Assembly: GCF_001414055.1 (NCBI RefSeq)
Contig: NZ_CP013002.1
Coordinates: forward strand, 514,501 to 578,500
Origin: Caulobacter henricii
Lineage (GTDB): Bacteria > Pseudomonadota > Alphaproteobacteria > Caulobacterales > Caulobacteraceae
Direction: 5' to 3'
DNA length: 64,000 bases
Shown: in pieces, positions 18,415-29,180 of the stretch
How positions within the stretch are numbered: position 1 is the stretch's first letter
Layout: each line of letters opens with the position of its first letter
Notes under the pieces: generated by a model
The model's input: only the letters and a program-made list of their open reading frames with translations
Databases searched by the model: none
Told to the model about the DNA's origin: nothing
Translations under genes and position numbers: made by a program

Positions 18415-19002
18415 ATGAAGGGGCAGGCTTTCGCACTTTTTGACACCGTAATCGGCCGCTGTGGCATCGCCTGGAGCGATTCCGGGCTGATTGGCGTGCA
18501 GTTGCCCGAGGCGACGCCGGGCGCAGCCTGGGCCCGCCTGCGCAAGCGCTTCCCGGAGGCGGTGGAAACGCCGGTGCCCGCCGCCATCGACCGGATCACC
18601 GGACGGGTGCGGGACCTGCTGGCCGGTGGACGCGATGACCTGACCGATATTGCCCTCGATCGCGGTGGCGTTTCGGACTTCAACTGGCGCGTCTATGAAA
18701 TCGCCCGGGCCATAGCGCCCGGCGAGACCTCGACCTATGGCGAGATCGCCCGCGCCATGAGCGAACCGGGTGCCGCCCGGGCCGTGGGCCGGGCGCTCGG
18801 CGAAAACCCCTGGCCGCTGGTCGTGCCCTGCCATCGGGTGTTGGCGGCCGCCGGGCGCATGGGAGGGTTCAGCGCCGAGGGCGGTGCGACGACCAAGGCG
18901 CAACTGCTGACCATCGAGCGGGCGCGGACCAGCTCTGCCCCCACCCTGTTTGATCTGGAGTTCTCGGTCGCCCCGCCCCGCGGCGGCCAGATTGGCCGGT
19001 AG
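18415..19002 (+). CDS. Methylated-DNA-cysteine S-methyltransferase-like protein
   Basis: This roughly 195-residue protein has the AGT DNA-binding domain with the alkyl-acceptor Cys139 in VVPCHRVL, preceded by the helix-turn-helix and arginine-finger region (ETSTYGEIARAMSEPGAARAVGRALGENPWP). It removes alkyl groups from O6-guanine by transfer to that cysteine. The segment after PCHRV (AAAGRMGGFSAEGG) differs from the usual GxNGxLxGYxGG, so substrate range may differ from the second family member at 29891. Two nearby ATGs (18403, 18415) are both poorly marked; the later one is followed by the usual FALFDTVIGRCGIAW. Confidence 0.85.
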   Translation: MKGQAFALFDTVIGRCGIAWSDSGLIGVQLPEATPGAAWARLRKRFPEAVETPVPAAIDRITGRVRDLLAGGRDDLTDIALDRGGVSDFNWRVYEIARAIAPGETSTYGEIARAMSEPGAARAVGRALGENPWPLVVPCHRVLAAAGRMGGFSAEGGATTKAQLLTIERARTSSAPTLFDLEFSVAPPRGGQIGR

Positions 19003-19163
19003 AATCGATCGGGGGCGGGCCAGGTTAACGCTGCCGGCCAAATGGGCGAACAGGCGCGAAACGAATCATGACCGAATCAGCGACGTCGGCCGATTCAGTC
19101 TTTGTTCCCTACAAGCTATTGTATCTTAATTCGGATTAACCACAAGCGGTCTCTGCCGGAGGG

Positions 19164-19595
19164 CTACTTGATACCCGCCGGACAGGTGGCTGCGACGCGA
19201 CGGGCATCCATCACCCCGGCCAGCGGGATGCCGTTAATGGTCTTCATCTTCACGTCGAGCTTGAAGCTCTCGGCCGTGTAGCCGCCCTTGGCGGTGACCG
19301 GGGCCACGCGACCCTTCTTGTCGGTCCAGGCTCCCTTGAGCTGGATCTTGCCGTCCTTCACCACCCGGGTGGTGTAGTCGCAGGTGTATTTGCGGGTGCA
19401 GATGCCCTTGGCGAACTGCTCGACGTCGGCCTGCTTCAGACAGCGCGACTCATCGCCGGCCGGGATGGGGCCGATCTTGTAGCTGTACTCCCAGTGCCCG
19501 GGCAGAATCGTGGCCGGCGCCGGCTGGGTGGCGTGGCTGGTGCCGGCGGCCAGGGCGAGGCCCGCAGTGGTCAGGGCGAGGGCGATCAGACGCAT
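19164..19595 (-). CDS. Secreted DUF3617-type protein
   Basis: The 143-residue protein has a signal peptide (MRLIALALTTAGLALAAGTSHA) and the DUF3617 layout: LPGHWEYSYKIG, a CLK.ADVE segment, cysteines at CTRKYTC, and a long beta-strand-rich end (GGYTAESFKLDVKMK). Such small periplasmic proteins are common and multiple in Caulobacter; their role is unknown. GGAG stands nine bases before the ATG at 19595; ATGs at 19610/19613 give MMEHPF extensions and cannot be excluded. Confidence 0.75.
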   Translation of the reverse strand: MRLIALALTTAGLALAAGTSHATQPAPATILPGHWEYSYKIGPIPAGDESRCLKQADVEQFAKGICTRKYTCDYTTRVVKDGKIQLKGAWTDKKGRVAPVTAKGGYTAESFKLDVKMKTINGIPLAGVMDARRVAATCPAGIK

Positions 19596-19707
19596 GAACG
19601 GGTGCTCCATCATGGGGCTCTCTATATAAGGACGCAGATGAACCTGTCTTGAAGGCCGAATACGGGCGGCCTTCATCAGGCGATGGGGCGGAACCGGGCT
19701 TGCCACC

Positions 19708-19737
19708 TTGACTCGACTGGCGGCCTTCGCCTATATC
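19708..19737 (+). promoter_or_regulatory. Predicted housekeeping promoter of rpmB
   Basis: TTGACT at 19708-19713 and CTATATC ending at 19737, with an 18-base spacer counted to TATATC, fit the Caulobacter housekeeping pattern (TTGAC; GCTANAWC). It would give a leader of about 80 bases before rpmB. Confidence 0.55.
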
Positions 19738-19822
19738 GCCCGCTCTCGCGTGGCGGCTCGCCCACCGCGCCCCGAAATTCATGTATCCGAAGCCTCTGGC
19801 TTCGCCCAGCCAAGGTAGTCCC

Positions 19823-20128
19823 ATGTCGCGCCGCTGCGAACTCACCGGTATCGGTCCGATGGTCGGCCACAATGTGAGCCACTCGAACATCAAGACCAAG
19901 CGCCGCTTCCTGCCGGCCCTGTCGCCCGCCACCCTGGCGTCCGACTCGCTGGGTCAGACCTTCAAGCTGCGCATCAGCAATGCTGCCCTGCGCACCCTGG
20001 ACTTCAAGGGCGGCCTGGACGTGTTCCTGCTGGGCGCCAAGGACGAGCAGCTGTCGCCGCGCGCCCTGAAGATCAAGGCTCAGGTCAAGGCCAAGGCCAA
20101 GGCTGCTGCCACGGCCGTCGCCGCCTAA
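19823..20128 (+). CDS. rpmB: 50S ribosomal protein L28
   Basis: This 101-residue protein begins [20 protein letters not shown] and continues [13 protein letters not shown], the L28 signature; an alanine/lysine-rich tail ends it ([14 protein letters not shown]). It lacks the second CxxC zinc pair. AAGG stands eight bases before the ATG. It is monocistronic, with its own promoter and a strong terminator. Confidence 0.95.
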   Translation: MSRRCELTGIGPMVGHNVSHSNIKTKRRFLPALSPATLASDSLGQTFKLRISNAALRTLDFKGGLDVFLLGAKDEQLSPRALKIKAQVKAKAKAAATAVAA

Positions 20129-20151
20129 GCGACCATCCTGATCGACATTGT

Positions 20152-20187
20152 AAAAAGCCCGCGAAGCTTGTGCTTCGCGGGCTTTTT
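20152..20187. terminator. Bidirectional rho-independent terminator between rpmB and the kinase gene
   Basis: AAAAAGCCCGCGAAGC and GCTTCGCGGGCTTTTT pair perfectly around TTGT. The flanking A and T runs let it work for rpmB (plus) and for the convergent gene at 20205 (minus). Confidence 0.93.
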
Positions 20188-20204
20188 CGTGTCTGGGGCT
20201 GGGC

Positions 20205-21215
20205 TCAACCTTCCAGGGCCCGACGTGCGGCGATCGCAAAGTCCGGGCCTCTGACGGCGTCCTGAGCCTGCCGGAGGTGGGCCAGGCCATAGGCCACCCG
20301 TCCTTCCCAGAGATCCAGAAGCGGAGCGCCCTTGCCCAGGTCCGCGTGCATCTGTTCCAGGGTCCTGTCATTGCGGATGGACGCATCGAGTGTCCGGCCG
20401 GCCCGCTCGGCAGCAGCGCCGGCCAGGAAGGCCAGGGCATGGAACAGGTGGCTGATCTGGCGGGCCAGAAACAGGCGGGCCGTCTCGGCTCCGGTCGGCT
20501 TGCGTCCGAAATAGGCCGTCAGGAACGCCGTCTCAGTCTCGGGGCTTGGCGCGAAGACATTGGCCACCGCCGAAAGGTCGACATAGCGATCGGCCAGGAA
20601 GGCTGCCTCCCAGTCCACCAGCCAGGGTCGCACACCGTCATGGACGATGTTGCGGGGATTGACGTCGTTGTGGCTGGAGACCGCGTCGGTCGGAAGGGGG
20701 CGATAGGCTCGCGACAGATCACCCAGGGTCTGGCGGATCGCAGCGTCGACCGCTTGGGTCGGCAGGGAGGACGAGAGGACCTGGTCCGCAAGGCCTTCCA
20801 GCGCATCCAGATAGCCGATCAGGGGCGGGAAGGCGGGCGCGGCATGCAAGGAGGACAAGAGACCGGCCAGCTGAGCCACCGTGCCAGGGGCCGTTTCGTT
20901 CGGCGGCCCTGCGGATGGCCCGGGCAGGATGAAGTCGGTAACCGACACCCCGTCTTCGTCACTTGTGAACAGGACGCGGGGGGCTACTCCGGCCCCGGCG
21001 GCGATCCGCATGCAGGCATGGGTGCGGGCGGGGTCGCGTATGGCATCCCGGGTAGGCTGGATCCGCAGCAGGCAGGATCTGCCGCGATGCTCTGCCCGAA
21101 AGACACCGGCCCCGGACAGGCCCCCCGTCAGCGGTGTGATCGCGTCGGGCTCGGCCCCGGCGAAGACGTGGTTCAGGGCCCTTAGGGCGGCGGGGCTATT
21201 GTAGGGCAGGGACAT
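20205..21215 (-). CDS. Aminoglycoside/choline phosphotransferase-family protein
   Basis: The 336-residue protein has the protein-kinase-like fold of this family: N-lobe (LTGGLSGAGVFRAE), the Brenner catalytic loop SSHNDVNPRNIVHDG with catalytic Asp and metal-binding Asn, and the DFG-like VDWEAAFLADRYVDLSAVA. It is expected to phosphorylate a small hydroxyl compound such as choline, homoserine or a sugar; resistance to aminoglycosides is not implied. An AT-rich inverted repeat stands 21 bases upstream of its ATG and may control it. Confidence 0.82.
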   Translation of the reverse strand: MSLPYNSPAALRALNHVFAGAEPDAITPLTGGLSGAGVFRAEHRGRSCLLRIQPTRDAIRDPARTHACMRIAAGAGVAPRVLFTSDEDGVSVTDFILPGPSAGPPNETAPGTVAQLAGLLSSLHAAPAFPPLIGYLDALEGLADQVLSSSLPTQAVDAAIRQTLGDLSRAYRPLPTDAVSSHNDVNPRNIVHDGVRPWLVDWEAAFLADRYVDLSAVANVFAPSPETETAFLTAYFGRKPTGAETARLFLARQISHLFHALAFLAGAAAERAGRTLDASIRNDRTLEQMHADLGKGAPLLDLWEGRVAYGLAHLRQAQDAVRGPDFAIAARRALEG

Positions 21216-21235
21216 GACGCGCTCCGGAAAGCCGC

Positions 21236-21284
21236 CATATTTACCCGGATGAAATACGAGTCAATATTGTCCGGGTAAAATATG
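21236..21284. promoter_or_regulatory. Inverted repeat upstream of the kinase-like gene
   Basis: CATATTTACCCGG at 21236-21248 and CCGGGTAAAATATG at 21271-21284 are inverted copies differing by one inserted base, 22 bases apart, in a locally AT-rich patch. It looks like paired half-sites of a dimeric regulator or a looped pair of sites; the regulator is unknown. Confidence 0.45.
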
Positions 21285-21312
21285 GAGATGCTCCACTGGG
21301 CCCAGGACAGGC

Positions 21313-21344
21313 AAAACCCGCTGCGGCAGGGCCGCAGCGGGTTT
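21313..21344 (-). terminator. Rho-independent terminator of the UrcA gene
   Basis: AAACCCGCTGCGG and CCGCAGCGGGTTT pair perfectly around a five-base loop. On the reverse strand it follows the UrcA stop and ends in TTTT. Confidence 0.8.
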
Positions 21345-21372
21345 GGTACGCGACTGAGTAGGCAGGTTTGGC

Positions 21373-21672
21373 TTAGCGCGAAACCACAGCGCCGGCGGCC
21401 GGGTTGGCCGTGTTGTAGGCGGTCAGGGCCGGGCTGTTGATCTTGGTGACCGCGTCGGAGACCGAGGCGCGGATGCAGGCGGGATAGAGATAGCCGGCCA
21501 TGGCTTCGCCACGGACTTCCTGCCAGCAGACCGTCGAGGCGGCCTTGACGATGTCGGCACGGACCTGTTCGGCCGACTTGCCGGAAACCTTGACGCGGAG
21601 TTCAGCGGCCGAAACGGGGGCAGCAACGGTGAGGGCGATGGCCGAAACGGCCAGGGCGATCGAGCGGATCAT
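21373..21672 (-). CDS. UrcA-family secreted protein
   Basis: The 99-residue protein has a signal peptide (MIRSIALAVSAIALTVAAPVSA), then a small domain with two cysteines (STVCWQEV and YPACIRASVSDAV) in the spacing of UrcA proteins, which are common in Caulobacterales and sphingomonads. The cysteines probably form a disulphide in the periplasm. The function is unknown. Confidence 0.8.
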   Translation of the reverse strand: MIRSIALAVSAIALTVAAPVSAAELRVKVSGKSAEQVRADIVKAASTVCWQEVRGEAMAGYLYPACIRASVSDAVTKINSPALTAYNTANPAAGAVVSR

Positions 21673-21860
21673 TGTGTCAGTCCACGAAAGGGGGTTGGGT
21701 TCAACCTCCTCCCGACGCGTTCCTCTGACGGTCCTTCCGGTTCTTGCCTGCTTGGCCGTCGATAGAAAACATAGTTCCGTCGGATTGAGTTATCAACGAT
21801 AATGTTGCGCCGCACCCAAACTTTTTGACGTTGCTCAATCCCTGCGCGGAGGCGGGTGTC

Positions 21861-22910
21861 CTAGCGCTTGCGGACCGGCCTTTTGGGCGTCTTCTTGGGC
21901 AGGGGTGGCGGGGCCGGAGGCGGTGTCCAGTCAAAGGCCAACAGCAGGGTGCGCTGGTTTGGCAGGCCGCCGTCGTCTGAAATCAGGTAGATCCGCGTGG
22001 CCCCAGATGGTGAGGTGCCCAGCGCCACCCCCTCGTAATTGTCGCGAGTCGTGGTGCCGTCCAGATGCAGGCTGGCGATCTGGATCTGTTTCGCCGCCGG
22101 CGTCAGCGGATCGGCCACGAACCGCAGAATGCCGCGCCAGCCCCGGATGGGGTCGAAACCGCGATGGAAGGTGACGATGGCCGGACCGTTGAAGGCGGTC
22201 ATGGCCGTCAGGCCCCAGGTGAAATCGGGTCCCTGCTGCGGGGCCAGGGCCTGGCAGGCGGCCGACACCCTGCAAAGCCAGGTCTCGCCCTCCTCGCCAC
22301 CGACCAGATAGGCGTCGGGACCTGCGGCCGGATAGGCGGCCAGGGCCTCCATGCCTTCATTATAGGGGAAGACGGTCGCGGGCTTGGGGGCCGGGCGCGG
22401 CGGTCCGCCGGCGGCGGGATAGAGCCAGACGCGGTGATCGCGTTCGAAACTGACCAGGCGATCGCCATTGGCCAGCATGGCCAGACCCTCCGCATCGCCG
22501 CGATCCTTGCCTTGCAGGGCCTGGCCGTCAGGGCCCTTCAGCCCCTCCAGCTTGCCGTCGGTCAGGCCGACCAGCCGCCCGCCGGCATCAAGCACCAGGC
22601 GGGCCTGGAACAGGTCGCCGTCATCGGTCACCGCGACCAGGCCGCCATCGGCCGCTATGGCCAGGTCCGATAGGCCATGCAGCCGCGAGGTCTCGGCACT
22701 AGTGATCTCGAGGCCGCCGGCGAAGACAAAACCCTCCAGCGTCGTCCGGGTCGGGTCGGAGGCATCCAGGGGCACAGGACGGGTCTGCAGCGCGATTTCG
22801 GGCCCCGCCTTGACCGGTGCGACCGGCAGGGGCGGTGGCGGCTTGCGGCCGCAATGGGTCAGCATGCCGGCGGTCAGCGCCAGCACCAGGCCGAGACGCA
22901 GCCCGTTCAC
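21861..22910 (-). CDS. Phytase-like esterase-domain protein, exported
   Basis: The 349-residue protein starts with a hydrophobic leader ending in a cysteine ([10 protein letters not shown]), so it may be a lipoprotein, although the residue before the cysteine (His) is unusual for a lipobox. The body matches the phytase-like beta-propeller family ([67 protein letters not shown]). Enzymatic activity is not established for most members. A proline/lysine-rich tail closes it. Its start overlaps the end of cobT by four bases, so the two are co-transcribed, though no functional link is obvious. Confidence 0.78.
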   Translation of the reverse strand: MNGLRLGLVLALTAGMLTHCGRKPPPPLPVAPVKAGPEIALQTRPVPLDASDPTRTTLEGFVFAGGLEITSAETSRLHGLSDLAIAADGGLVAVTDDGDLFQARLVLDAGGRLVGLTDGKLEGLKGPDGQALQGKDRGDAEGLAMLANGDRLVSFERDHRVWLYPAAGGPPRPAPKPATVFPYNEGMEALAAYPAAGPDAYLVGGEEGETWLCRVSAACQALAPQQGPDFTWGLTAMTAFNGPAIVTFHRGFDPIRGWRGILRFVADPLTPAAKQIQIASLHLDGTTTRDNYEGVALGTSPSGATRIYLISDDGGLPNQRTLLLAFDWTPPPAPPPLPKKTPKRPVRKR

Positions 22911-24835
22911 GCAGGAACCTTGCGCGCCGCCTTTGGCGCTGAGGGCTGCACCGTCTGCAGCGGGGCCAGAAGGCCGCGGGCCCTCTTGACGGCCCGGGGC
23001 TCTTCATCGAACAGGGCCGCCAACTGCTCCACCAGCACCCCGCCCAGCTGTTCAACATCGACGATGGTGACAGCCCGCCGGTAGTAGCGCGTGACGTCAT
23101 GGCCGATGCCGATGGCGATCAGCTCAACCGGGCTCTTTCCCTCGATCTCGGCGATGACCTGGCGCAGGTGGCGCTCCAGATAGTGACCCGAATTGACGCT
23201 GAGGGTGCTGTCGTCCACCGGCGCGCCGTCGGAGATCACCATCAGAATTCGGCGGGCTTCGGGCCGGCCGATCAGCCGCTGGTGGGCCCACATAAGGGCC
23301 TCGCCGTCGATGTTTTCCTTCAGCAGGCCCTCGCGCATCATCAGGCCGAGGTTCTTGCGCGCCCGCCGCCAGGGCGAGTCGGCGGCCTTGTAGATGATGT
23401 GGCGCAGGTCGTTCAGTCGGCCCGGGGCTGGGGGCTTGCCGGCCTTGATCCATTCGTCGCGACTGGTGCCGCCCTTCCAGGCCCGGGTGGTGAAGCCCAA
23501 GACCTCGGTCTTGACCCCGCAGCGCTCGAGCGTGCGGGCCAGGATATCGGCGCAGACGGCCGCGACCATGATCGGCCGGCCGCGCATCGAGCCGGAATTG
23601 TCGATCAGCAGGGTGACGACCGTATCGCGGAACTCCTGGTCTTCCTCCTGCTTGAAGGAGAGGGGGGCGGTCGGATCGATGATCACCCGGGTCAGGCGGG
23701 CGACATCGAGCATCCCTTCCTCAAGATCAAAGGTCCAGGCGCGGTTCTGCTGGGCCAGAAGCCGACGCTGCAGCTTGTTGGCCAGGCGTGACACGACGCT
23801 GGAGAGGGCGCTGAGCTGCTGGTCGAGATAGGCCCGCAGACGGGTCAGCTCCTCGGCGTCGCAGAGCTCTTCGGCCGGGACGATTTCGTCGTGGCTGTTG
23901 GTGAAGATCTTGTAGGCCGGCTCGCCGGGCTGGGCGGGGCCGCTGTCGGGCCGTGCGGGCTTGGCGCCGTCGCCCATCTCCGGGCTCTCGTCGCTCTCCT
24001 CGGGCTCGCCGTCCTGTTCGGATTGAACGAGGTCTTCGTCTCCGGCCTCGGACTCGCGGTCGGAGGTGTCGGTTTCCTCAGGCGAAGAGCCCTCTGACTG
24101 CTCGCCCTCGCCTTCGCCCTGATCCTCGTCGGTCGTCTGGTCCTGCTGGTCCTGCTCGCCGTCGTCCTCGTCAGAGCTTTCGGTGGCGTCCGACATTTCC
24201 TCGCCGAGGTCGAGGTCGCGCAGGATCTCGCGGGTCACGCGGGCGAAGGCGGCCTGGTCATCGATGGCGGCGGCCAGGCGATCGAGGTCCTTTCCGGCCT
24301 TCATCTCGATGTCGGCGCGCAGGATGTCGACCAGGGCCCTGGCCCCTTCGGGCGGCGCGTCGCCGGTCAGGCGCTCGCGGACCATCAGGCCCAGGATCTC
24401 GGCCATCGGTGCCGATTGGCGGTCCATGGCCACATTGCGGGTCAGGCCCTGCTTTTCGAGCCGGGCTTCCAGGGCCGCAGTCAGATTGCCGCGCACGCCG
24501 CCGAGGGCATTGGCGCCAATGGCCTCAAGGCGGGCCTGCTCGATCGATTCAAAGGCCGCCTGACCGTCCGGCGAGGACGGACGGGCCCGGGCATGGGCGA
24601 GGGCGTCATGGTGGGCCAGCCTCAGGGCCATCTGGTCGGCCAGGCCCCGGATGCGCGCGGCCTCCTTGCTGTTCAGGTCGCGCGGGGGATGGGGCAGGAC
24701 TGCCCGCTTGCCCATCAGCATCGGCCCGTCTCCCGAGAACACCACTTCGAGATCGGGCGTTTCGGCAAGCGAGCGCGCGGCGTGCGCCAGGGCGCGCTTG
24801 AAGGGTTCGGTCGGGCTTTCGGGCTTGGACGCCAT
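22907..24835 (-). CDS. cobT: Aerobic cobaltochelatase subunit CobT
   Basis: The 642-residue protein shows the CobT layout: an alpha-helical N-terminal half, a highly acidic linker (about 215-300, rich in [14 protein letters not shown] runs), and a C-terminal von Willebrand A domain with the MIDAS motif DNSGSMRG near residue 412 and TRAWKGG. CobT works with the AAA+ protein CobS and with CobN to insert cobalt into hydrogenobyrinic acid diamide. Neither cobN nor cobS is in this window. It is probably the first gene of a two-gene operon with the phytase-like protein. Confidence 0.92.
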   Translation of the reverse strand: MASKPESPTEPFKRALAHAARSLAETPDLEVVFSGDGPMLMGKRAVLPHPPRDLNSKEAARIRGLADQMALRLAHHDALAHARARPSSPDGQAAFESIEQARLEAIGANALGGVRGNLTAALEARLEKQGLTRNVAMDRQSAPMAEILGLMVRERLTGDAPPEGARALVDILRADIEMKAGKDLDRLAAAIDDQAAFARVTREILRDLDLGEEMSDATESSDEDDGEQDQQDQTTDEDQGEGEGEQSEGSSPEETDTSDRESEAGDEDLVQSEQDGEPEESDESPEMGDGAKPARPDSGPAQPGEPAYKIFTNSHDEIVPAEELCDAEELTRLRAYLDQQLSALSSVVSRLANKLQRRLLAQQNRAWTFDLEEGMLDVARLTRVIIDPTAPLSFKQEEDQEFRDTVVTLLIDNSGSMRGRPIMVAAVCADILARTLERCGVKTEVLGFTTRAWKGGTSRDEWIKAGKPPAPGRLNDLRHIIYKAADSPWRRARKNLGLMMREGLLKENIDGEALMWAHQRLIGRPEARRILMVISDGAPVDDSTLSVNSGHYLERHLRQVIAEIEGKSPVELIAIGIGHDVTRYYRRAVTIVDVEQLGGVLVEQLAALFDEEPRAVKRARGLLAPLQTVQPSAPKAARKVPA

Positions 24836-24940
24836 GACTATCGGTTACCGGGGCCGGACCGCGAAAACAAGGAACGCCGTGCGCTCTGGCGGGTTGTTTC
24901 GTCAGAAGCTCCACCGGCTTCCTGCTGAAGGAAACGCGCC

Positions 24941-25117
24941 ATGCTGAAATGGGCCATCATACTCGCCATTGTCGCCCTGATTGCCGGGGCCCTGGGTTTT
25001 ACCGGGATCGCGGGGGCCGCCGCCGGCGTCGCCAAGATCCTGTTCTTCCTGTTCCTGATCGGATTTGTCCTGGTGCTGCTGCTGGGCGGCGTTCTGTTTA
25101 AGGGTCCAGCCCGATAG
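24941..25117 (+). CDS. DUF1328 / UPF0391 small membrane protein
   Basis: A 58-residue protein with two hydrophobic helices: [20 protein letters not shown] then [21 protein letters not shown]. This is the DUF1328 (YtjA) pattern, including the [15 protein letters not shown] motif. AAGGAAA stands eight bases before the ATG. Members are widespread, often stress-induced, and of unknown function. It lies alone between cobT and the esterase gene. Confidence 0.9.
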   Translation: MLKWAIILAIVALIAGALGFTGIAGAAAGVAKILFFLFLIGFVLVLLLGGVLFKGPAR

Positions 25118-25162
25118 ACCATATGGACCGGGGGCCGCCCGCGGGCACCCCCGGTCGACTGC

Positions 25163-26323
25163 CTATTTTGCCGCATAGGCCCTGGACTGTTCGCCGACCA
25201 GGGCCACCAGGTCGCCCATGGCCAGATTGACGTCGATCAGGTGCAGCCCCCAGTCCTTGAGCGGCTGTCCGAAGACCAGGATGTCGCCGGTGATGTCATC
25301 GACGCGCGGATCAGCCGGATCAGCGTTCACCGCCACCGACAGATAGCTGAACTCGCCCTCGCTGACGCAGCGGCCTGACACCAGGCCCGGTGTCGCTACG
25401 AACGACGTGGTCACCGCCAGGCCCTTGGCCCAGGGCTTGGGCGTGGCGGCCGTAGACCCCATCCCCTTGGCGCTGAAATAGGCGCTGAGCGGTGTCGCCT
25501 CGGTCGAGGCCTTGCCGGCCAGAAGGGCAGCGGGATTCACGCAGCCGGCGCGCAGACCCTGCGGGTCGGTCCGGCCAAAGCGGCTGCTGGCCGGCGGCGG
25601 GCTTGAGGCGCGGAACGAGACATAGGTGACGATACAGCCGGTCTGGCTGGCGGAGGTGCAAAGGGGGAGGGTCCCGTAGCGGCCCGTCGCATCGACCGGG
25701 GTGTTCATGCCCAGGGTCAGGGCCGAGACGACCTGTTTCTGGACCGGCTTGCCGTCGATCTCCTCCTTCAGCAGTTGCAGCAGCATCCGCGACCCCTGGC
25801 TGTGGCCGATCAGGACCACGCCCCGGCCCTTGTTCTCGTGCGCCAGATAGTGGTTCCAGGCGTCGCGCACGTCGCCATAGGCCAGGGCCGCATCGCCGGC
25901 CTGGCCGCCCATCATCACTTTGCGCAGGGCCGCCAGGGTGACCTGGCGATACATCGGCGCAAAGATCCGGCACTGGGTGCCGAACCGGGTGAGCTGCTGC
26001 CCGACCACCGAGCGTTCGGCAGCGTCGATCGTCATGTCGCTATTGCCGCCCGGGTCGGTCGAGACGGTCGGATAGACATAGAAGCAGTCGACCGGGGCCT
26101 GGGTGGCGGCGGCGAAGGTCTCCTGTGCGGCCTTGCCGTCGGCGGCCACGATGGTGGTGCTCTGGTCGGTGGCGCAGGCATCGTCCCGGCCGGGCAGGCA
26201 CAGCCAGTTTTCGCTCTTGCCATAGTCATTGGCGGTTGGCGCGGCCTGGGTCTGGGCGCAGGCGCTGCTCACCAGAAGCAGGCCGGCGGTCAGGCCGATC
26301 GCGGCCAACATGGACTTGGACAT
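25163..26323 (-). CDS. Secreted DUF3089 alpha/beta-hydrolase (lipase/esterase-like)
   Basis: The 386-residue protein has a signal peptide (MLAAIGLTAGLLLVSSACAQ; the cysteine may be lipidated) and the DUF3089 features: VDCFYVYPTVSTDPGGNSDM near residue 80, FAPMYRQVTL, and the nucleophile elbow GVVLIGHSQGSRMLLQLL near residue 170. It is expected to hydrolyse an ester or lipid in the periplasm. GGGGAAACC precedes its ATG, and CAAACGCTTGTTTG, a PsrA-like palindrome, lies 20 bases before the start. The same palindrome precedes the acyl-CoA dehydrogenase at 31343, which supports a role in lipid use. Confidence 0.85.
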   Translation of the reverse strand: MSKSMLAAIGLTAGLLLVSSACAQTQAAPTANDYGKSENWLCLPGRDDACATDQSTTIVAADGKAAQETFAAATQAPVDCFYVYPTVSTDPGGNSDMTIDAAERSVVGQQLTRFGTQCRIFAPMYRQVTLAALRKVMMGGQAGDAALAYGDVRDAWNHYLAHENKGRGVVLIGHSQGSRMLLQLLKEEIDGKPVQKQVVSALTLGMNTPVDATGRYGTLPLCTSASQTGCIVTYVSFRASSPPPASSRFGRTDPQGLRAGCVNPAALLAGKASTEATPLSAYFSAKGMGSTAATPKPWAKGLAVTTSFVATPGLVSGRCVSEGEFSYLSVAVNADPADPRVDDITGDILVFGQPLKDWGLHLIDVNLAMGDLVALVGEQSRAYAAK

Positions 26324-26342
26324 GGTTTCCCCACTCTGCGCT

Positions 26343-26356
26343 CAAACGCTTGTTTG
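26343..26356. promoter_or_regulatory. PsrA/FadR-like operator before the DUF3089 esterase
   Basis: CAAACGCTTGTTTG has 5-base inverted arms (CAAAC/GTTTG) around GCTT. Pseudomonas PsrA, a TetR-type fatty-acid sensor, binds CAAAC-N2-4-GTTTG. An identical copy is at 32673-32686. The regulator itself is not in the window. Confidence 0.65.
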
Positions 26357-26407
26357 GAAGCAGCATGACGAAAACCGCCCGGCCCGCCAAGCCCTGCCGT
26401 TCAGGGA

Positions 26408-26734
26408 TCAGAACTCGGTCTGGACCGGCAGCCAGCGACGCGGGAACCTGTCGCCCAGGGCGCGGGTTTCCCCGGGCTTGAGGCCCAGTTCGACCATGCG
26501 AAAGGCGACGATCTCGCGCAGGGCCTCGACGGGTTCGGTGCCCCGGAACGGACTGGACGCCACGGCCCCGGCATTCAGGGCCAGGTCCACGGCCGCCCAT
26601 TCGGCCTGGGCGCGATCGGCCTTGCCGACCCCGAAATAGTGCCGGACCGGATAGGGCTTGCCCGCGACCTCGACCATCACGCCGATGACCCAGCCTTGAA
26701 CGATCAGATCGGCATCGGGGCGCTGGCGGAACAT
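26408..26734 (-). CDS. Conserved-looking hypothetical protein
   Basis: A 108-residue cytosolic protein, without signal or membrane segment. It looks like a mixed alpha/beta domain (DLIVQGWVIGVMVEVAGKPYPVRHYFGVGKADRAQAEWAAVDLAL) and is followed by a helical end that finishes in RRWLPVQTEF. I do not recognise the family. Codon use looks like its neighbours. The gene stops 85 bases before the esterase start, leaving room for the operator at 26343, so it is probably a separate unit. Confidence 0.6.
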   Translation of the reverse strand: MFRQRPDADLIVQGWVIGVMVEVAGKPYPVRHYFGVGKADRAQAEWAAVDLALNAGAVASSPFRGTEPVEALREIVAFRMVELGLKPGETRALGDRFPRRWLPVQTEF

Positions 26735-26774
26735 CCGCCGGGTGTAGCCTCGCGCGGCGGTGTCCGAAAGGGGG

Positions 26775-26906
26775 CTAGCCGATCAGCCGGAACCCTGCCT
26801 GGCTGATCAGGCCCAGGGCCAGCCAGATCGACAGGCCCAGAACGACGACCTTCGGGCGGGGCAGCCGGCGACGGTGTTGTGAAGACTGTAAACGCACGAA
26901 CGCCAT
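26775..26906 (-). CDS. Small single-span membrane protein (43 residues)
   Basis: The ATG at 26906 is preceded by GGAGGCGCCA, an excellent ribosome site. The product starts with a basic segment (VRLQSSQHRRRLPRPK) and ends with one membrane helix (VVVLGLSIWLALGLISQAGF). A longer frame upstream is out of line with the ribosome site. Function unknown. Confidence 0.6.
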   Translation of the reverse strand: MAFVRLQSSQHRRRLPRPKVVVLGLSIWLALGLISQAGFRLIG

Positions 26907-27022
26907 TGGCGCCTCCATGCCTTGAGATCTTGCCCGGAGGTTAACGCCGTTTGCGCGGCTTTGATCCGCGACCTTTCCGCGCGCCGGAGGTCTGTGAGCG
27001 TGGTGCGTCGCGACCAAAGAAA

Positions 27023-27050
27023 AAGGGCGGAACCTTGCGGTTCCGCCCTT
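27023..27050 (-). terminator. Rho-independent terminator of groESL
   Basis: AAGGGCGGAACC and GGTTCCGCCCTT pair perfectly around TTGC. On the reverse strand the stem is followed by TTTTTCTTT, 35 bases after the groEL stop. Confidence 0.92.
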
Positions 27051-27084
27051 CTCTTGTTGGTTCAGCGAAGGCTGACCGGACGCC

Positions 27085-28743
<1,659 letters not shown>

Positions 28744-28791
28744 TCAAAAAGAGAAACTTGGGAGTGGAAAGTCGTTCAGGCGGAGGAGGGC

Positions 28792-29082
28792 TTAGGCCTC
28801 GACCACGCCCAGAACGTCGCTTTCCTTCATGATCAGCAGGTCTTGACCATCGACCTTCACTTCCGTGCCCGACCACTTGCCGAACAGGATGCGATCGCCG
28901 GCCTTCACGTCGAGAGCGACGACGTCGCCCTTGTCGTTACGGGCACCGGGGCCGACGGCGACGACTTCGCCTTCCTGCGGCTTTTCCTTGGCGGTGTCGG
29001 GGATGATGATCCCGCCCTTGGTCTTGGTTTCTTCTTCGACGCGCTTCACGAGGACGCGGTCGCCCAGGGGACGAAATTTCAT
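28792..29082 (-). CDS. groES: Co-chaperonin GroES
   Basis: The 96-residue protein begins [21 protein letters not shown] and has the mobile loop region ([16 protein letters not shown]) and the dome segment GPGARND. It caps GroEL. GGAGAACAACC stands before its ATG. It is the first gene of groESL and lies 60 bases downstream of the CIRCE element. Confidence 0.98.
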   Translation of the reverse strand: MKFRPLGDRVLVKRVEEETKTKGGIIIPDTAKEKPQEGEVVAVGPGARNDKGDVVALDVKAGDRILFGKWSGTEVKVDGQDLLIMKESDVLGVVEA

Positions 29083-29142
29083 GGTTGTTCTCCGTCGGGA
29101 CGGTTATCGGTAAAGGGGTCGCTGGCGTGGGAAGCGCTGCTG

Positions 29143-29169
29143 TTAGCAGTCGGTTCCCTTGAGTGCCAA
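29143..29169 (-). promoter_or_regulatory. CIRCE element (HrcA operator) of groESL
   Basis: On the reverse strand TTGGCACTC, a nine-base spacer and GACTGCTAA match the CIRCE consensus TTAGCACTC-N9-GAGTGCTAA with one change in each arm. Heat-shock control by HrcA follows from the family; hrcA is not in the window. Confidence 0.92.
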
Positions 29170-29180
29170 CGCGGTGCTTG

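Noticed and set aside
17389..19041. 550-residue minus-strand open frame over the amidohydrolase start
   Set aside because: Out of frame with the amidohydrolase, which has a clear signal peptide and motifs; also antisense to the alkyltransferase.
19126..19140. TTAA-N6-TTAA, similar to a CtrA site
   Set aside because: The spacer is one base short and it lies between convergent genes, not before a start.
21825..21838. TTGAC-N4-CTCAA, an FNR-like skeleton upstream of the UrcA gene
   Set aside because: It lies over 150 bases from the gene and one half-site is poor; too weak to call.
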